DNA of 64,000 nt from Amycolatopsis orientalis DSM 40040 = KCTC 9412 (GCF_000478275.1 NZ_ASJB01000062.1:158344-222343); one strand, 5' to 3'; numbered from the stretch's first letter, positions 7,935-16,774 are shown. Notes: generated by a model from the letters alone, not told the origin. Program-made: numbers and translations.

Positions 7935-8777
7935 TCAGGGGTGGTAGATCTCCTTGACCATGGTGATCTCGTCGTCGCCGTTCACGCTGATCCGCGCGAG
8001 CACCGGGTTGCCGTCCCTCAGCTGCTGGATCAGCTGGTCCTGACCGCAAGGCAGGTCGCCGTAGCCTTCGTCATCGATGGTGACCGAGTCGCCAGGGCAC
8101 AGCGTGGCCGCGCTGAACACCTGGCCGCCCTCCTGCAGCGGAAGCCGGTAGGTCTGGCCGCTCCGCGCGTCGTCGATCAGCTGGAAGCGCACCATCCGCA
8201 CCACGGCGTCGTACCCGCTGAACTGCACCCGCTGCGTGGAGTTCGGGAACTTGCGGGCCTGCCGGTCGGGTGCCTTCCCGGCACCGCCCGAGGGCCTGGT
8301 CTCCAGCTGCAGGGAATCGTTGGGCACGCCGCAGACCACCGCACCCTGGCCGCCCGCGGACCCCGCCTGCCGGGCACAGGTCCACCTCCCCTGGACGTCC
8401 AGCACCCGCTCGCCGGGCCCCTCGGCCTGTGGAAGCTTCTCGTAGTACTCGGTGATCACGTTGAACGCCTCGGTGCAGCCCGGTGTGGTGCCGTCGGTGG
8501 CGGCCACCGCGATCAGGTCCATCTTCGGCCGCCCCGGCGCACCGACCTGGCCACCGTGCTCACTGCAGTTGACGTCGCCCTCCGCCGCGCCGCCGGTTCC
8601 GCCGGTGGCCGCACCCTGGGCGCCGCCCACCGATGCCTGTCCGGCGGCCGCCGCGTTCTTCACCGGCGAACCATTTCCGGCGACATTGTTTCCGCTGCAC
8701 GCGGAAAGGAGTGCGGTGGCCGCGACAGCCCCGCCGACAATGAGCGTTTTGATCGTCTTCTTCGCGGTGAATTCCAT
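7935..8777 (-). CDS. Putative secreted lipoprotein of unknown function
   Basis: A 280-aa protein starting at the ATG reading MEFTAKK, with GAGAGGGG about 7 bases upstream; the longer open frame upstream has no signal peptide. The N-terminus is a lipoprotein signal: KK, a hydrophobic core, then LLSAC with the lipobox cysteine near residue 27. An Ala/Gly/Ser-rich linker follows to about residue 65, then a folded domain with six cysteines that probably pair outside the cell. I do not recognise the domain. It is likely anchored to the outer face of the membrane. Confidence 0.7.
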   Translation of the reverse strand: MEFTAKKTIKTLIVGGAVAATALLSACSGNNVAGNGSPVKNAAAAGQASVGGAQGAATGGTGGAAEGDVNCSEHGGQVGAPGRPKMDLIAVAATDGTTPGCTEAFNVITEYYEKLPQAEGPGERVLDVQGRWTCARQAGSAGGQGAVVCGVPNDSLQLETRPSGGAGKAPDRQARKFPNSTQRVQFSGYDAVVRMVRFQLIDDARSGQTYRLPLQEGGQVFSAATLCPGDSVTIDDEGYGDLPCGQDQLIQQLRDGNPVLARISVNGDDEITMVKEIYHP

Positions 8778-9040
8778 TTCAGCGCCCCTCTCGCAGACTT
8801 TGGTGAAGCTTTGTCCGGAAGACGCCGGGAATGGAATCGGGTTGCTCTGCGGAGTCGTCTCGCCACAGACTTGCCCGAAGGTTCGATCCGGCCTGTCCAC
8901 TCGGGCAGGACCTCGACTGGCCGAGCAACCCCCTGGTGGAAGACACAATCCAGTCGCTCGTAACCTGCGACGAGCAGCCGGTGCGCCGCCCGGGAGTCCG
9001 GGCGACGCACCGGCGACGGTGTGGATCTCGCCGCGACGGG

Positions 9041-9781
9041 TTACGGAATGACGCGGTTGCGCAGGTTGTTCGGGTACGGGCCTTCGCCGTGGATGTTCAG
9101 CTCGTTGCCCACTTCGAAACTGTAATACGGGTGCGACGTGAAATAGCTGTCCAGATTGGTGCCGCCGAAGCAGATCAGATCCGCCCCGCCACCCGAATTG
9201 GGGCCGTTGCACAGGCTCAGCGTCGGATAGCGGAACGAGTCCAGCGGCCGGAAACCGGCGCCGCCGGGCCCGGGTACGGGCAGATGCCCGATCAGGCCGC
9301 CGGGATCACCCGGCCAGTTCGACTCCACGGGCTGCCGCCGCCCGTCGGCGAACAGGACACCCTGGATGTTGCGTCCGGGCGGCTCGGTCTCCAGCACGGT
9401 CCCCGCCACGAGCGCGCCGAGGCTGAACCCGACGATGTACACCTTGGTGTCGAGGTCGCAGCCGAAGGTGACGTAGAGGTTGTAAAGCGCGGTCCTGAGG
9501 TTCGCGACACCGGCGTCGACATCGGCGTACAGATTGATGTCACCCGCGCCGTTCGGGTACGGGATGCGCACCGGATCGGCGCCACCAGGCGCCAGCGCCG
9601 GGTCCAGCAGCTTCTGGGCGCCGCCGTCCTGATACCCCGGCACGACGAACATGACCGGCCCGCACGGACCGTCCGGCCGGGCCGCGGCCGCCTGCGCCGC
9701 CCCCGCACCGGCGATCGCGCCTGCCAGGGTGACGACGGACAGGACGGCCGTCGCGAGTAAGCGTGCTCTGCCTTTTTTCAT
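9041..9781 (-). CDS. Secreted cutinase/PE-PPE-type alpha/beta hydrolase
   Basis: A 246-aa protein starting at the ATG reading MKKGRARLL, preceded by GGGGAGA. A Sec signal peptide ends near AQAAAA, about residue 33. The mature part carries VVPGYQDGG (oxyanion region), a GFSLG nucleophile elbow (serine near residue 119) and a late His in NIHGEGPYP, with cysteines that could pair. The pattern resembles the cutinase-like PE-PPE serine hydrolases of actinomycetes. The substrate is probably an ester or lipid. A palindrome at 9869-9901 separates it from the divergent hydrolase gene at 9996. Confidence 0.7.
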   Translation of the reverse strand: MKKGRARLLATAVLSVVTLAGAIAGAGAAQAAAARPDGPCGPVMFVVPGYQDGGAQKLLDPALAPGGADPVRIPYPNGAGDINLYADVDAGVANLRTALYNLYVTFGCDLDTKVYIVGFSLGALVAGTVLETEPPGRNIQGVLFADGRRQPVESNWPGDPGGLIGHLPVPGPGGAGFRPLDSFRYPTLSLCNGPNSGGGADLICFGGTNLDSYFTSHPYYSFEVGNELNIHGEGPYPNNLRNRVIP

Positions 9782-9868
9782 CGGTTTCTCCCCGCTGTCG
9801 AATTCCCGGATGAACGGTAATGAGGGCCGATGAAATACCGATGAAATAGAAGGATTCGCGCAGGTCGG

Positions 9869-9901
9869 AAGGGATCGGGACATTCGATGTCCCGATTCCT
9901 T
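9869..9901. promoter_or_regulatory. Palindrome in a divergent promoter region
   Basis: ATCGGGACAT at 9874-9883 and its exact complement ATGTCCCGAT at 9887-9896 flank a 3-nt centre; the symmetry extends to 9869-9901 with one G-T mismatch. It lies between the divergent secreted hydrolase (start 9781) and the hydrolase at 9996, where a dimeric repressor could control both genes. No adjacent regulator gene was found. Confidence 0.5.
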
Positions 9902-9995
9902 CATGGACAAACCAGACAAACCCGTGGCAGAATAGTACCCAAAGATGTCTTTTCAGACTCTCGGCCGTGGGCCGGACTCCGGTCACAGTGGGCCT

Positions 9996-10823
9996 ATGAG
10001 CGGAACCACCGAAACAAGCGTGCGGAGGAGCGAAGTCCAGGTCGACGGCGAATCGGCCAGCTACCTGACCGCGGGCCGGGACGGCCCGGTCGTGCTGTTG
10101 CTGCACGGAACGTATTGGAGCCGGGTCTGGCTTCCGGTGCTGGGCCGGCTCGCGGAGGCGGGCCTGCGGCCCATCGCGGTCGACCTCCCCGGACTGGGGC
10201 GCTCGGGAGGCGAGCTCACCCGGGAAACGGCGACCGTCCCCGCCCTCGCGGAGTGGGTGGCGCGCTTCGCGTCCGCGATGGAGATCTCCGGGCCGGTCGC
10301 CGTGGCGGCGCATGACATCGGCGGCGCCATCGCCCAGCGTCTCCTCGTCCACGGGCAGCTGGAGGTGTCCCGGCTGGCCTTGGTCAACTCGGTCACCTAC
10401 GACTCATGGCCCGCGCCCCACGTGGCCCGGTTCCGCGACCCGGCGGCCACCGGCGACGATCTCCTCGCCGCCCGGCGGCGGGCCGTGGCGTCGGCGCTGG
10501 CCGGGGCCGCCACCGAACAGCTGATCGCCGAGTATCTGGACCCGTGGACCGACCCGCGGGTCCGCCGCTCCTGGGTGGCTCTGGCGGCTGCGGCGGAAAG
10601 CCGCTACACCCTCGAACTCATTCCCGCGCTGAAGCGGTCCACGACACCCAAGTTGCTGATCTGGGGCGAGGACGACGAATTCGAGACGGTGGAGTACGCC
10701 GAGAAGTTCGCTCGGGAGATCCCGCACACCACGCTCATCCGGATTTCGGAAGCGGACCACATTCCCACCGAGAACGCTCCCGGCCGGATCGCCCGCGCAC
10801 TCATCGACTTCTTCACGACTTGA
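9996..10823 (+). CDS. Alpha/beta hydrolase, haloalkane-dehalogenase-like
   Basis: A 275-aa cytoplasmic protein. I choose the ATG reading MSGTTETSV; an in-frame earlier start exists at 9945. The oxyanion motif LLLHGTYW is near residue 43. The nucleophile elbow is AHDIGG, with aspartate instead of serine, as in haloalkane dehalogenases and epoxide hydrolases. IWGEDDEF supplies the acid and EADHIPTE the catalytic histidine. The Asp nucleophile implies an ester intermediate resolved by water; the substrate cannot be told. The ribosome site is weak. It converges on the SDR gene with a 15-bp gap. Confidence 0.75.
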   Translation: MSGTTETSVRRSEVQVDGESASYLTAGRDGPVVLLLHGTYWSRVWLPVLGRLAEAGLRPIAVDLPGLGRSGGELTRETATVPALAEWVARFASAMEISGPVAVAAHDIGGAIAQRLLVHGQLEVSRLALVNSVTYDSWPAPHVARFRDPAATGDDLLAARRRAVASALAGAATEQLIAEYLDPWTDPRVRRSWVALAAAAESRYTLELIPALKRSTTPKLLIWGEDDEFETVEYAEKFAREIPHTTLIRISEADHIPTENAPGRIARALIDFFTT

Positions 10824-10838
10824 TGAGCGAAGGCCGAG

Positions 10839-11510
10839 CTAACCGTCGATCGCCTTTTCGATAGGGGTCTCGCCGCCGACCACGACGTAGATACGGCCGA
10901 CGGTGCCGGGCCGGTCGAGCAGGGCCACGAGCACGGCGGCGACGTCGTCCCTGGCGACCTGGTCGTACCGGACCCGTTTCGATCCGATCCTCTCCCCGGC
11001 GGTGAGCTCGACGGTGCCGTCGCCGTCTTCGTCGGTGAGCACGCCGGGCCGCAGTACTGTCCAGTCGAGGTTCTCGCGGGCGAAGATGTGCTCCTCGGCG
11101 GCGCGCTTGGCCCGCAGGTAGGTGGCGTACCCCTCGCCGATGCCGCTGTCGTCGGCACCGCCGACGTTGATGGAGCTGACGTGCAGGAACCGCCGCACAC
11201 CGGTCTTTTCGGCCGCGTCCATAACCAGCACGACGGCGGCCCGGTCCATCTTGTCCCGGCGGGCGGAGGCGGCGCTGTTGCCCGAGCCCGCCGAGAAGAC
11301 GGCGGCGTCCGCGCCGGCGAGGGCCGCCGCCACCTCGTCCACCGTGGCCTGTTCGAGATCGAGCACGACGGCTTCCCCGCCCGCGCGTTCGATGTCGTCG
11401 ACGTGGCGCGGGTTGCGCACGATGCCCACGACGGAGTCGCCGCGTGCGGTGAGGAGCCGGGTCAGCCGCAGGGCGATCTTGCCGTGGCCGCCGGCGATGA
11501 CGATCTTCAT
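10839..11510 (-). CDS. Atypical SDR, NAD(P)H-binding protein
   Basis: A 223-aa single-domain protein opening with MKIVIAGGHGKIALRL, the GxxGxxG dinucleotide motif of the NmrA/YwnB-like atypical SDRs. VSSINVGG and YLRAKRAAEE fit the Ser/Tyr/Lys region and YDQVARDDVA the conserved C-terminal segment. These proteins act as NAD(P)H sensors or small reductases. It begins 24 bp after the GNAT gene on the same strand, so the two are probably cotranscribed. Confidence 0.8.
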   Translation of the reverse strand: MKIVIAGGHGKIALRLTRLLTARGDSVVGIVRNPRHVDDIERAGGEAVVLDLEQATVDEVAAALAGADAAVFSAGSGNSAASARRDKMDRAAVVLVMDAAEKTGVRRFLHVSSINVGGADDSGIGEGYATYLRAKRAAEEHIFARENLDWTVLRPGVLTDEDGDGTVELTAGERIGSKRVRYDQVARDDVAAVLVALLDRPGTVGRIYVVVGGETPIEKAIDG

Positions 11511-11534
11511 GGTGTTCCCGATCGGGTTCCGGGG

Positions 11535-11963
11535 CTACAGCGGTCGAACGAAGACCGGTTCGCCGTAGTGGGTGCGGTCAGTGCCCTGGAAACCGCAGCG
11601 GCGCCAGAAGCCTTCGGCGCCGCCCTTGACCGGTACGACGCTGGTCTCCAGCGTCTTCCAGCCACTCGCGCGCAGTTCGTCCACCAGTAGTTCGACGGCG
11701 CGGCCGCCGATCCCGCGGCCTTGGTGGTCCGCGTCCACCATGAACCTGACCAGGTGCGGGGTTCCGTTCTCGACCTCGACGAGCAGGACGCCGACCGGTG
11801 TGTCGTCGTGGTGGATGGCCCGCAGGACCGCGCCGGGCTCGTAATTGCCTTCGGCGACGGTGTAGGCGGCAGGAGCGACGAGATGGCGTTGGTCCTCGGC
11901 CAAGCGAAGTTCGCAGACCGCGCGGACGTTCTCACGGGACAGCGGCATCAACGACACAGGCAT
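11535..11963 (-). CDS. GNAT-family N-acetyltransferase
   Basis: A 142-aa protein with the GNAT fold: an N-terminal helix-strand part, VRFMVDADHQGRGIGG as the acetyl-CoA phosphate-binding motif A, and a C-terminal GFWRRCGF motif B. The opening (MPLSRENVRAVCELRLAEDQ) resembles the spermine/spermidine acetyltransferase branch. The likely role is transfer of an acetyl group from acetyl-CoA to a small amine; the substrate is uncertain. It is first in a two-gene unit with the SDR. Confidence 0.8.
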   Translation of the reverse strand: MPVSLMPLSRENVRAVCELRLAEDQRHLVAPAAYTVAEGNYEPGAVLRAIHHDDTPVGVLLVEVENGTPHLVRFMVDADHQGRGIGGRAVELLVDELRASGWKTLETSVVPVKGGAEGFWRRCGFQGTDRTHYGEPVFVRPL

Positions 11964-12068
11964 CGCCCGACTCTATGGCACTCTCCGAGGTTCCGGGCCA
12001 TTTCGGGCAACCCCGGCGCGCTCACCCCCGGTTGTAGGAGGTGTGAGCGAAAACCATGGGAGGCCTGG

Positions 12069-12563
12069 GTGAAGCGGTCCGACGAAACGGCGTACCGGGA
12101 GTACGTCACGTCCCGGATGGAGGTGTTGCGGCGGACGGGCTATCTGCTCTGCCGCGACTGGCATCTCGCGGACGACTTGGTGTCGATCACGATCGCCAAG
12201 CTCTACCGGCATTGGAAGCGGGCGAGCGGCGTCGACCACCTCGACGCCTACGTGCGCCGGATCCTGGTGCGCACCTGGCTCGACGAGCGCGGCAGGCCGT
12301 GGCGGCGGGAAGAGCTGTCGGGCGATCTGCCCGAACCGGCGATGGAGCCGAATTCGGAGGTACTGGACCGGGCGCAGCTGTTCGCCCTGCTCGAAGCCCT
12401 GCCGCCGCGCCGCCGCGCCGCTGTCGTACTGCGGATCTACTGCGACCTCTCGGTCGAGGAGACGGCCGCGATCCTCGGCTGTTCGGCGGGAACGGTGAAG
12501 AGCCAGACCGCCCGGGGCCTCGTCACGTTGCGTGCGCGGCTGGCCGAAACCACCCTGAGCTGA
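12069..12563 (+). CDS. RNA polymerase sigma factor, SigE family of Streptomyces-type ECF
   Basis: A 164-aa ECF sigma factor. The GTG at 12069 has GGGAGG about 6 bases upstream and gives the usual length for this group. Region 2 is present as YREYVTSRMEVLRRTGYLL with DWHLADDLV, and region 4 as a helix-turn-helix around CDLSVEETAAILGCSAGTVK. The gene stops 11 bp before a membrane protein that is very likely its partner (anti-sigma position). Confidence 0.88.
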   Translation: MKRSDETAYREYVTSRMEVLRRTGYLLCRDWHLADDLVSITIAKLYRHWKRASGVDHLDAYVRRILVRTWLDERGRPWRREELSGDLPEPAMEPNSEVLDRAQLFALLEALPPRRRAAVVLRIYCDLSVEETAAILGCSAGTVKSQTARGLVTLRARLAETTLS

Positions 12564-12574
12564 AGGAGATCGAG

Positions 12575-13423
12575 ATGACCAAGGAACGGATCGACGAGAT
12601 CATCGGCGCGACTCCTCCGTCCACTGTGGACGTCGACGCGATCGTGGCGCGGGAGCGGAAGACGGCCTGGCTCCGGCCGAATCCCTGGGTGGTGACGGCC
12701 GCGGGCGTGGCCGCCGTCGCCGTCGGGGCGGCTTTCGTCCTCGCCCCCGGATCATCCGGCACGGTGCGTGCGGCGGCTCCACCGTCCTCGGCGCCGGAAC
12801 TGCCGGAACCCTGCAAGATCCCCACCCTGATGGGCCCGGTGCCGGCGGAGAAACCGGCCGACGCGACGACGCGGCTCACCGGGGTGCTGTCCGCGGCGGT
12901 GACCGCCCGGCTCGCGGCGGGCACGACACTGGCGCCCAACGCGGTGGCCTACCCCGTGGGAGACCCCGGGCGCGGACCGCTGCAGGTCGTCCATTCGGCG
13001 AGGCCGGTGAGCAACGACGGCGGTGGCGTGTGCAGTGGTGGCGAGGACGAGTTCCTCGCGGGGGCGGCCACCGTCCGGTCGGGCAAAAAGGGGAGTGTCC
13101 AAGCGATTCTGGGGCGGATGGGCGGCCGCCTGAACCTGCCCGCCGACTGTGCGGACCAGGCACCCGTGGATATGGAACAGGTGTGCCGGCGGTCGTTCGG
13201 GCCGAAGGGTGAGGTCATCGTGGCGGCCACCTTGACCGTGCGCGGCGGGCCGACGATCCATCGGGTCGACGTCGCCCGCGCCGACAAGATCGGGGTGGTC
13301 CTCGAGGCCGCGAACACCGTCGACGCCAAGCGGGACCGGAAACCGGACAGCCCGGTGCCGCCCCTCACCCTGGAGCAGCTGACCGAGATCGCGCTCGATC
13401 CCGGGATGACGCTCTACCCGTGA
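12575..13423 (+). CDS. Membrane protein encoded with the sigma factor, likely anti-sigma-type
   Basis: A 282-aa protein with AAGGAG eight bases before the ATG. Residues 1-35 are cytoplasmic and charged, a single transmembrane helix runs about 38-60 (PWVVTAAGVAAVAVGAAFVL), and the remaining 220 residues are outside, with a Pro/Ala/Ser stretch and five cysteines. The architecture (short inner domain, one helix, outer sensor) and position after an ECF gene suggest that it restrains the sigma factor, but the zinc-binding HxxxCxxC motif of classical anti-sigma factors is absent. It could instead be a target of the sigma factor. Confidence 0.65.
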   Translation: MTKERIDEIIGATPPSTVDVDAIVARERKTAWLRPNPWVVTAAGVAAVAVGAAFVLAPGSSGTVRAAAPPSSAPELPEPCKIPTLMGPVPAEKPADATTRLTGVLSAAVTARLAAGTTLAPNAVAYPVGDPGRGPLQVVHSARPVSNDGGGVCSGGEDEFLAGAATVRSGKKGSVQAILGRMGGRLNLPADCADQAPVDMEQVCRRSFGPKGEVIVAATLTVRGGPTIHRVDVARADKIGVVLEAANTVDAKRDRKPDSPVPPLTLEQLTEIALDPGMTLYP

Positions 13424-13430
13424 GCCGTCA

Positions 13431-13476
13431 CGAGTTCCGCGCCGTCCCGGTGGAGGCCGGGACGGCGCGGAACTCG
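13431..13476. terminator. Bidirectional hairpin terminator
   Basis: A perfect 20-bp inverted repeat (CGAGTTCCGCGCCGTCCCGG at 13431-13450, complement at 13457-13476) with a 6-nt loop. It sits exactly between two convergent genes, 8 bp and 5 bp from their stop codons. There is no strong T-run, which is usual in high-GC actinomycetes. Confidence 0.85.
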
Positions 13477-13480
13477 GGGG

Positions 13481-14203
13481 TCAGTGCCCGGTCGCGGTGG
13501 TGATGAGCCGCGCGATGGCTTCGGGCGCGCCGAGCATGGCCAGGTGACCGGTGGGCACCTCGACGACGTTCGCGTTCATCCTCCCGGCCATGAATCGTTG
13601 CCCGGCAACGGGGATCATCCGGTCCTCGGTGGCGATCGCGTAGTGGACGGGGTGCCGCTTCCACGCCGGGGCACCGGCCGGTTCGAGCATCGCGGCCAGC
13701 GCGAGCGGACGCTGGTTGACGGCCAGCAGGGCGGCGTCCGCCGCCGTCGTGTCCGGGGCGAAGACGTCGTGGAAACGAGCGGGGTCGATGCTCAGCTCGA
13801 CCCGTGGCGGCCCGTCGGGGTCGGCCTCGTCTGCTCCCGGCAGGGGCCGTGCGGTGGTGACCTCCTGGGCGACGCCACCGAAACGCCGGTCCAGTTCGCC
13901 CGCGGACTCGTCCTGGTCCGGGGCGAACGCCGCGACGTAGACCAGCGCGCTGACGTTCTCGGCCTCGGTGGCCGCCTGGGTGATCACCGCGCCGCCGTAG
14001 GAATGGCCGACCAGCACGATCGGGCCGGGGGTGGTGGCGAGCGTCGTGCGGAGGTAGTCCGCGTCGTGGTGGAGGCCGCGCAACGGGTTGGCGACGGTGA
14101 CGACCCGGTGGCCACGGCCGAGCAGGAGGCGGGTGACGCCGTCCCAGCTGCCGGTGGCGTCGGCGAACGCGCCGTGGACCAGGACGATGGTGGGCTCGCT
14201 CAT
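13481..14203 (-). CDS. Cytoplasmic alpha/beta hydrolase, EstC/salicylate-esterase-like
   Basis: A 240-aa protein with VLVHGAFADA near the N-terminus (oxyanion), VLVGHSYGGA as the nucleophile elbow, and a late His in VPTGHLAML. This combination is typical of the small esterase group that includes plant methylesterases and bacterial EstC. It is a close relative of the exported hydrolase encoded 34 bp upstream: both share the HGAFADA, GHSYGGAVI and VYVAAFAPD blocks. It has no signal peptide and so probably works in the cytoplasm on related substrates. Confidence 0.8.
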   Translation of the reverse strand: MSEPTIVLVHGAFADATGSWDGVTRLLLGRGHRVVTVANPLRGLHHDADYLRTTLATTPGPIVLVGHSYGGAVITQAATEAENVSALVYVAAFAPDQDESAGELDRRFGGVAQEVTTARPLPGADEADPDGPPRVELSIDPARFHDVFAPDTTAADAALLAVNQRPLALAAMLEPAGAPAWKRHPVHYAIATEDRMIPVAGQRFMAGRMNANVVEVPTGHLAMLGAPEAIARLITTATGH

Positions 14204-14237
14204 GACGGTGGTGCCTTTCTCGAAAGGGATTCTCGGG

Positions 14238-15101
14238 TCAGGGGTGGATCTGGCGCGCGGCGGCTTCGACGACCTCGGCGGTCGTGCCCGGCTGGGAAAC
14301 GGTGACGGCGTGGCTCGCCCAGCGTTCGACGACGCGGGCGTGCATCCGCTCGGCCATCTGCCGCTGGCCCGACGGCGGGATGATGCGGTCCTCGCGGGTG
14401 AGCAGGTACCAGCTGGGCAGCGACTTCCACGCCGGCGGACCGGCGGGCTGCAGGAGCGCGGCCAGTGCGAGCGGGCGCTGCCCGTCGGCCATGTTCGCGG
14501 CCTGCTGCTCCGGCACGTCCTGGGCGAAGTAGTGGCGGAACTTCGCCGGGTCGATGGTCAGCTCCACCGGCGGGATCCCTCCCGGCAGGCCGGGCATCCC
14601 GGTGGGCAGCGGGTAGGGCCGGGTGGTGGTGATCTTCCCGGTCGGTCCGCCGAAACGCTGATCCAGTTCCTGGACGGTTTCCCCGGCGTCCGGGGCGAAC
14701 GCGGCGACGTAGACCAGCGCGGCCGCTTTGGTGGAGCCGGTCGCGGCGCCGGAGATGACCGCGCCGCCGTAGGAATGGCCGACGACGACCGTCTTGCGGG
14801 GCAGGGATTCCAGCACGCCGTGGACGTAGGCGACATCGTCGGTGAGGCCGCGCAGTCCGACCGCGGCCATGGTCACCTGGTAGCCGTCCTGGCGCAGCCG
14901 GGTCGCCACCCCGTCCCAGCTGGAGGCGTCGGCGAAAGCACCGTGCACCAACAGGATCGCGGGTTTGACCGCTCTGGTCACCTCCGGTGCGGAGTCGGCG
15001 CCCGCGCTGGTGGTCCCGCTCAGGGCCACCGTGACGGCGGTGGCCAGCAAACCGGCCTTCAGCAGGAGTTTGCGGTGTGTCGTGCTCATCGTGGTTCTCA
15101 T
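14238..15101 (-). CDS. Exported alpha/beta hydrolase, paralogue of the neighbour
   Basis: A 287-aa protein. The ATG at 15101 overlaps the stop of the upstream gene (ATGA), which decides the start; an ATG twelve bases later is the alternative. A signal peptide (RKLLLKAG, hydrophobic core, ALSGTTSAGA) covers about residues 1-36. The catalytic blocks are LLVHGAFADASSWDG, VVGHSYGGA and a late His in RWASHAVTV. It matches the 13481-14203 protein over its whole mature length, so the pair is a tandem duplication in which one copy is exported. Confidence 0.8.
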   Translation of the reverse strand: MRTTMSTTHRKLLLKAGLLATAVTVALSGTTSAGADSAPEVTRAVKPAILLVHGAFADASSWDGVATRLRQDGYQVTMAAVGLRGLTDDVAYVHGVLESLPRKTVVVGHSYGGAVISGAATGSTKAAALVYVAAFAPDAGETVQELDQRFGGPTGKITTTRPYPLPTGMPGLPGGIPPVELTIDPAKFRHYFAQDVPEQQAANMADGQRPLALAALLQPAGPPAWKSLPSWYLLTREDRIIPPSGQRQMAERMHARVVERWASHAVTVSQPGTTAEVVEAAARQIHP

Positions 15102-15466
15102 TTCTTCGTTCGGGACTGGTGATCGGCGCGGTCGGTGATTTCGAGCCGGCCCCAGGTGACCTGGCCGGTGATCCGCAGCCGGGGCTTTCCCGGCCGGGGC
15201 GGGCTGCCGAGGGTGGTCCGGATCCCCGCGCCGCTCGCGGAGACCTCGGAGGTGAGCACCGTCCATCCGTCGGGGACCACCAGGACGATGCGGCCCGCCT
15301 GGCAGTTGACGTGCACCTCGACCTCGTCGTGCGGACAGTGCGCGGCGGTGAAGTCGAGCGTGATCGACCCCATCGTGGAGGTGGCGTTGATGAGCGGCGG
15401 CACTTGCCACGGCCCGGTTTCGGTGATCGCGCCCCAAGTGCTGTTGAGGTCGAGTGAGGAGGTCAT
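15098..15466 (-). CDS. Small beta-rich protein, LiaF/DUF1707-type C-terminal domain
   Basis: A 122-aa protein overlapping both neighbours by 4 nt (ATGA on each side), so it is translationally coupled in the operon. Its repeated strand-turn units (STWGAIT, STMGSITLDF, GRIVLVVPDGW, ITGQVTWGRLEI) look like the beta-helical C-terminal domain of cell-wall-stress proteins of the LiaF/DUF1707 kind. There is no membrane helix or signal peptide. Placed between a YhgE-type membrane protein and an exported hydrolase, it suggests an envelope-related unit. Confidence 0.55.
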   Translation of the reverse strand: MTSSLDLNSTWGAITETGPWQVPPLINATSTMGSITLDFTAAHCPHDEVEVHVNCQAGRIVLVVPDGWTVLTSEVSASGAGIRTTLGSPPRPGKPRLRITGQVTWGRLEITDRADHQSRTKK

Positions 15467-16692
15467 GACCGGTACTGCCCTTCGGGAGCCGGAACGGGAA
15501 GGAGGCGGCCGCGTTCCTGGACGCTGGTCCGATGGCGGCCGGTGCGGTCGTAGAAGGCGGTGACGGAGAGCCCGGCCGCGAGGCTGACCACCAGCCAGGC
15601 GGCGACCACCAGGACGCTGCCGGTCAGGTCGGCGGTGACGGGGAAGATCAGGTCGCGGGTGGCGTCGGTGGTGTGGCGCATCGGCAGCACGTCGCCCAGC
15701 CGCCGGAACAGGGGCGGCTGGAGTTCGGGCGGGAAGGCGCCGCCCGAGGACGGCACCCCGAGCACCACCAGGATCACCGTGGCCAGCAACGCGCCGGGGG
15801 AGCCGAACACCGCGAGCAGCACCAGGGGCAGCACACCGGCGGTGGCGACCGCGAGCATCGAGAACAGCCACAGGCCGACGGGATGCTCGGCAGGCATGCC
15901 CAGGGCGAAGACGGCGACGGTCTCGATCACGGTGGCGGCCACGATCGAGCAGCCGATCATGAGCGCCGCCTTGGCCAGCAGCGTCTGCACCCGGTTGATG
16001 GGGAACGGCGGATGGGTGGCCCGCTTGTGCAGGAACTCCCTCGGCGCGAATCCGAGTACGCCGTCGACGGCGGAATGCAGGACCTGTGCCAGCAGGAAAC
16101 CGGTCAGGATCAGCACGAGGGTGTAGTAGAAGGCCGCCATCCCGCCCGCGCTGTGCGGCGGGACCGGTCCGACCGGGACCAGGGTGACCTTGAGGGGATC
16201 CGCCACCGGCAGTTTCCCGCCGAGGGTCTCCGACATCCCCGCGAGCACGGCCTGTGCCGTGCCGGTCGCGGTACCGCTGGCCGCCGGGCCGGCGATGGGG
16301 TTGGTCAGCACCGTCACCCGCACCGGGGACGGGGTGCCCGGGGAATCGCCCAAGGCGGCGATCCTGGCGGAGAAATCCGGCGGGATGAGGACGGCCGCGT
16401 AGGCGGTGCCTCCGGTGAGCAGCCGTCGTGCCGCGGCTTCGTCTTCGACCGGGAGCCAGTGTGCGGCGCCTGCCTGGCCGCCGGTGCGCACCTGCTCGGT
16501 CAGGGCGGCGCCGAAATCGTGGCCGCCGTCGCCGCGATCCGCGTTCGCCCAGGCGATGGGCACCCGCTGGCCGGGCACGCCGGTGTCCAGTGAACCGCCG
16601 AGATAGCCCGCGGTCAGTACGAGGGCGAGCACCGCGCCGATCAGGGTGAACGCCCAGATCTTGGGACTGCGCAGAAGTGAGATGGCGCGCAT
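15463..16692 (-). CDS. YhgE/Pip-like or ABC-2-type membrane protein
   Basis: A 409-aa protein: one N-terminal transmembrane helix (residues 13-32), a large outer domain to about 185 containing PIAWANADRG and a conserved LTNPIAGPAASG stretch, then five further helices from about 190 to 385. This is the layout of YhgE/Pip and DUF3533 proteins, relatives of ABC-2 permeases used in export or as phage receptors. It is the first gene of a three-gene coupled operon, divergent from the SARP regulator 137 bp away. Confidence 0.7.
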   Translation of the reverse strand: MRAISLLRSPKIWAFTLIGAVLALVLTAGYLGGSLDTGVPGQRVPIAWANADRGDGGHDFGAALTEQVRTGGQAGAAHWLPVEDEAAARRLLTGGTAYAAVLIPPDFSARIAALGDSPGTPSPVRVTVLTNPIAGPAASGTATGTAQAVLAGMSETLGGKLPVADPLKVTLVPVGPVPPHSAGGMAAFYYTLVLILTGFLLAQVLHSAVDGVLGFAPREFLHKRATHPPFPINRVQTLLAKAALMIGCSIVAATVIETVAVFALGMPAEHPVGLWLFSMLAVATAGVLPLVLLAVFGSPGALLATVILVVLGVPSSGGAFPPELQPPLFRRLGDVLPMRHTTDATRDLIFPVTADLTGSVLVVAAWLVVSLAAGLSVTAFYDRTGRHRTSVQERGRLLPVPAPEGQYRS

Positions 16693-16774
16693 GTCGGTCT
16701 TCCTTCGGGGTGAGGGGCGGCTGTCGTGACCCGAACCCTCACCGAGACCGATGAAGAACGAATTGTTCGCCGTC

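Noticed and set aside
12575..13423. Zinc-binding anti-sigma factor call
   Set aside because: The HxxxCxxC motif is absent, so only an anti-sigma-type position was claimed.
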